From contig NZ_CALEDC010000302.1 of the NCBI RefSeq assembly GCF_937949835.1, positions 1 through 17,155 on the forward strand: a stretch of 17,155 nucleotides of DNA, given 5' to 3'. This DNA comes from an uncultured Campylobacter sp. (GTDB taxonomy: Bacteria > Campylobacterota > Campylobacteria > Campylobacterales > Campylobacteraceae). Shown one piece after another: positions 15,905 to 17,155 of this stretch. Both the position numbers and the translations under genes were made by a program. The notes beneath the pieces were generated by a model. The model was not told the DNA's origin, did no database searches, and worked only from the letters and a program-made list of their open reading frames with translations. Every line of letters starts with the position of its first letter. Within the stretch, counting starts at the first letter, position 1.

Positions 15905-17155
15905 TGCAAGCCGAGGTTTACGAATACTTTTTGCAAAACCAAAAAGAGCTTTTGATCTGCGAGGACGATAAAGAGGCTGCGACGTGCGAGCAGGTGCTTA
16001 AATTTATGGGCTACGCGGCCTTTTGCCTGCCCGATTTTAGAGCAAGCTTCGGCGAGGATCTGCGCAGCTATATGGGCGAGCTTGCAGGCATCAGCACCGC
16101 TCTTAGCGCGTTTTACAAAGCAAGCGGCAAAAAAATTTTAATCTCGCCGGTTCGCACGATCCTAAATAAGCTCCCCGCCGCAAGCCATCTGCGCCCGCTA
16201 AATTTAAAATTTGGCGAAGAGTTAAACTTAAGCGAGCTGAAAGAGGAAATTTTGCGCCTTGGATACGACGTGCGCGACATCGTCGAAAGCATGGGCGAGG
16301 TGAGCTTCCGTGGCGAGATCATCGATATTTTTTCGGTAGGGAGCGAAAGCGCGGTTAGAATTCTGCTCGACGGCGAGACGGTCGAGAGTATCAGGCGCTT
16401 TGACGTCGCGACGCAAAAAAGCGAAAAAGATGAACTTGCGCAAGCAGAGATAGCGCCGTTTTTGGCAAATTTAAGCGAGGACGAGTTTGAGAGCGTGAGC
16501 GAAAAGATATCGCGCGCGGACAGCGACGCGTTAGCGCGCGATCTGGGCTCGCTAGGGTTTTGGTTCATCGACGGTTTCGTCGATTACGTGAGCGCGTTTG
16601 ATTGCGTCTTGTTGCACGAGATCAAAAAGGATGAAATTTTTTCCGAGCGCAATTTGGATTTTTTAGACGCGATCGAGGTGCTGCCCGCAGCGCGCAAATT
16701 TAAAGATCTCGCGGTGACGCCGTCGCAGGAATTTTTTGAATTTCACCGCAGCGAGGCTATCACGCTGATCGCGCGAAACGACGCGCTGCTCGCGCCGTTT
16801 GATCTTAGCGGATTTAGCAATATCGAAATTTTACGCGAGGATTTCGTCGTAAATTTAATAAGCGCCGAGCGGATCATTCTTTCGCTAAACAAAGCGGCGC
16901 CTAAAAAGCGCGTGCGAAGATCGAGCCTAGCTCTGGATGAGCTAAACGTGGGCGATTTTGTCGTGCACGAAGATCACGGTATCGCTAAATTTAACGGGCT
17001 TGAGCTCATCGAGGTGATGGGGCGCAGCAAGGAGTTCGTGTCCCTACTCTACGAGGGCGGCGACAAACTGCTGCTGCCGGTCGAGTATCTAAATAAAATC
17101 GATCGCTACGTAGCAAGCGGCGGTGCGGTGAGCTTGGATCACCTGGGCAGGGCGA
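15904..17155 (+). CDS. mfd: Transcription-repair coupling factor Mfd, N-terminal part (partial)
   Basis: The first 417 codons of a gene that runs off the window end. Mfd displaces RNA polymerase stalled at DNA damage and recruits UvrA. Visible here are a degenerate UvrB-like module (about residues 112-173, with LGYDVRDIVESMGEVSFRG, EIIDIFSVGSES and SIRRFDV) and the CarD-like RNA-polymerase-interacting domain (from about residue 346, LNVGDFVVHEDHGIAKFNG, with LLPVEYLNKIDRY). The helicase motor and C-terminal regulatory domain lie outside. The polymerase-binding domain begins near residue 346, against roughly 480 in E. coli, so the N-terminal part is shorter, as is usual in Campylobacter. The ATG at 15904 overlaps the M23 stop in TAATG, with AAAGG a few bases upstream, so it is coupled to the preceding genes. 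Confidence 0.95.
   Translation, partial: MQAEVYEYFLQNQKELLICEDDKEAATCEQVLKFMGYAAFCLPDFRASFGEDLRSYMGELAGISTALSAFYKASGKKILISPVRTILNKLPAASHLRPLNLKFGEELNLSELKEEILRLGYDVRDIVESMGEVSFRGEIIDIFSVGSESAVRILLDGETVESIRRFDVATQKSEKDELAQAEIAPFLANLSEDEFESVSEKISRADSDALARDLGSLGFWFIDGFVDYVSAFDCVLLHEIKKDEIFSERNLDFLDAIEVLPAARKFKDLAVTPSQEFFEFHRSEAITLIARNDALLAPFDLSGFSNIEILREDFVVNLISAERIILSLNKAAPKKRVRRSSLALDELNVGDFVVHEDHGIAKFNGLELIEVMGRSKEFVSLLYEGGDKLLLPVEYLNKIDRYVASGGAVSLDHLGRA

Overview
The window looks like chromosomal core DNA of a Campylobacter-type epsilonproteobacterium (Campylobacterota) of unusually high GC for the group (roughly mid-40s percent by eye, fitting the C. gracilis / rectus / showae side of the genus; the species call is inference). 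The evidence is gene order. The left block (amiA, nitronate monooxygenase-like gene, tyrS, spoT, rpoZ, pyrH) and the right block (lnt, then yajC, secD, secF, small membrane gene, leuS, lptE, folC, M23 peptidase, mfd) match, from memory, two clusters that lie apart in C. jejuni and H. pylori. Here they are adjacent. I see no rRNA, tRNA, insertion sequence, phage gene or CRISPR array, and no gene-free stretch over 300 bases.

Layout. Bases 1-7264 read leftward in the order lnt, pyrH, rpoZ, spoT, tyrS, NMO-like gene, amiA (cut by the window start). Bases 7240-17155 read rightward in the order yajC, secD, secF, DUF-type membrane gene, leuS, lptE, folC, M23 peptidase, mfd (cut by the window end). 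Most neighbours overlap or are under 25 bases apart, so each side looks like one long co-transcribed unit. The only larger gap is the 64 bases between lnt and pyrH, which hold a weak hairpin and a possible promoter. lnt and yajC are divergent and their 5' ends overlap, so the rightward promoter should lie inside the lnt reading frame.

Working together: the rightward unit is rich in envelope biogenesis (SecDF-YajC translocase accessory complex, LptE for LPS export, an M23 endopeptidase for cell-wall shape) plus leucyl-tRNA synthetase, folate polyglutamylation and transcription-coupled repair. The leftward unit combines lipoprotein acylation, UMP kinase, RNA polymerase omega, the ppGpp synthetase/hydrolase, tyrosyl-tRNA synthetase, an FMN oxidoreductase and a septum-splitting amidase.

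The most unusual feature is in folC. A low-complexity insertion of about 140 residues sits near the N-terminal part of the enzyme. It is built from a degenerate 18-base (6-residue, x-Q-N-[SF]-x-x) repeat. Nearly every unit carries a RAATTY hexamer (R=A/G, Y=C/T) in the same codon register. RAATTY is, as I recall, the motif whose adenine methylation by CtsM marks DNA for uptake in C. jejuni natural transformation. The same motif in the same register makes up the Lys/Asn/Ser-rich linker of amiA at the other end of the window, and AAATTT is strongly over-represented throughout. A perfect 21-base inverted repeat made of AAATTT words lies further on in folC. I propose, as inference, that coding-tolerant linkers here are collecting methylation/uptake motifs.
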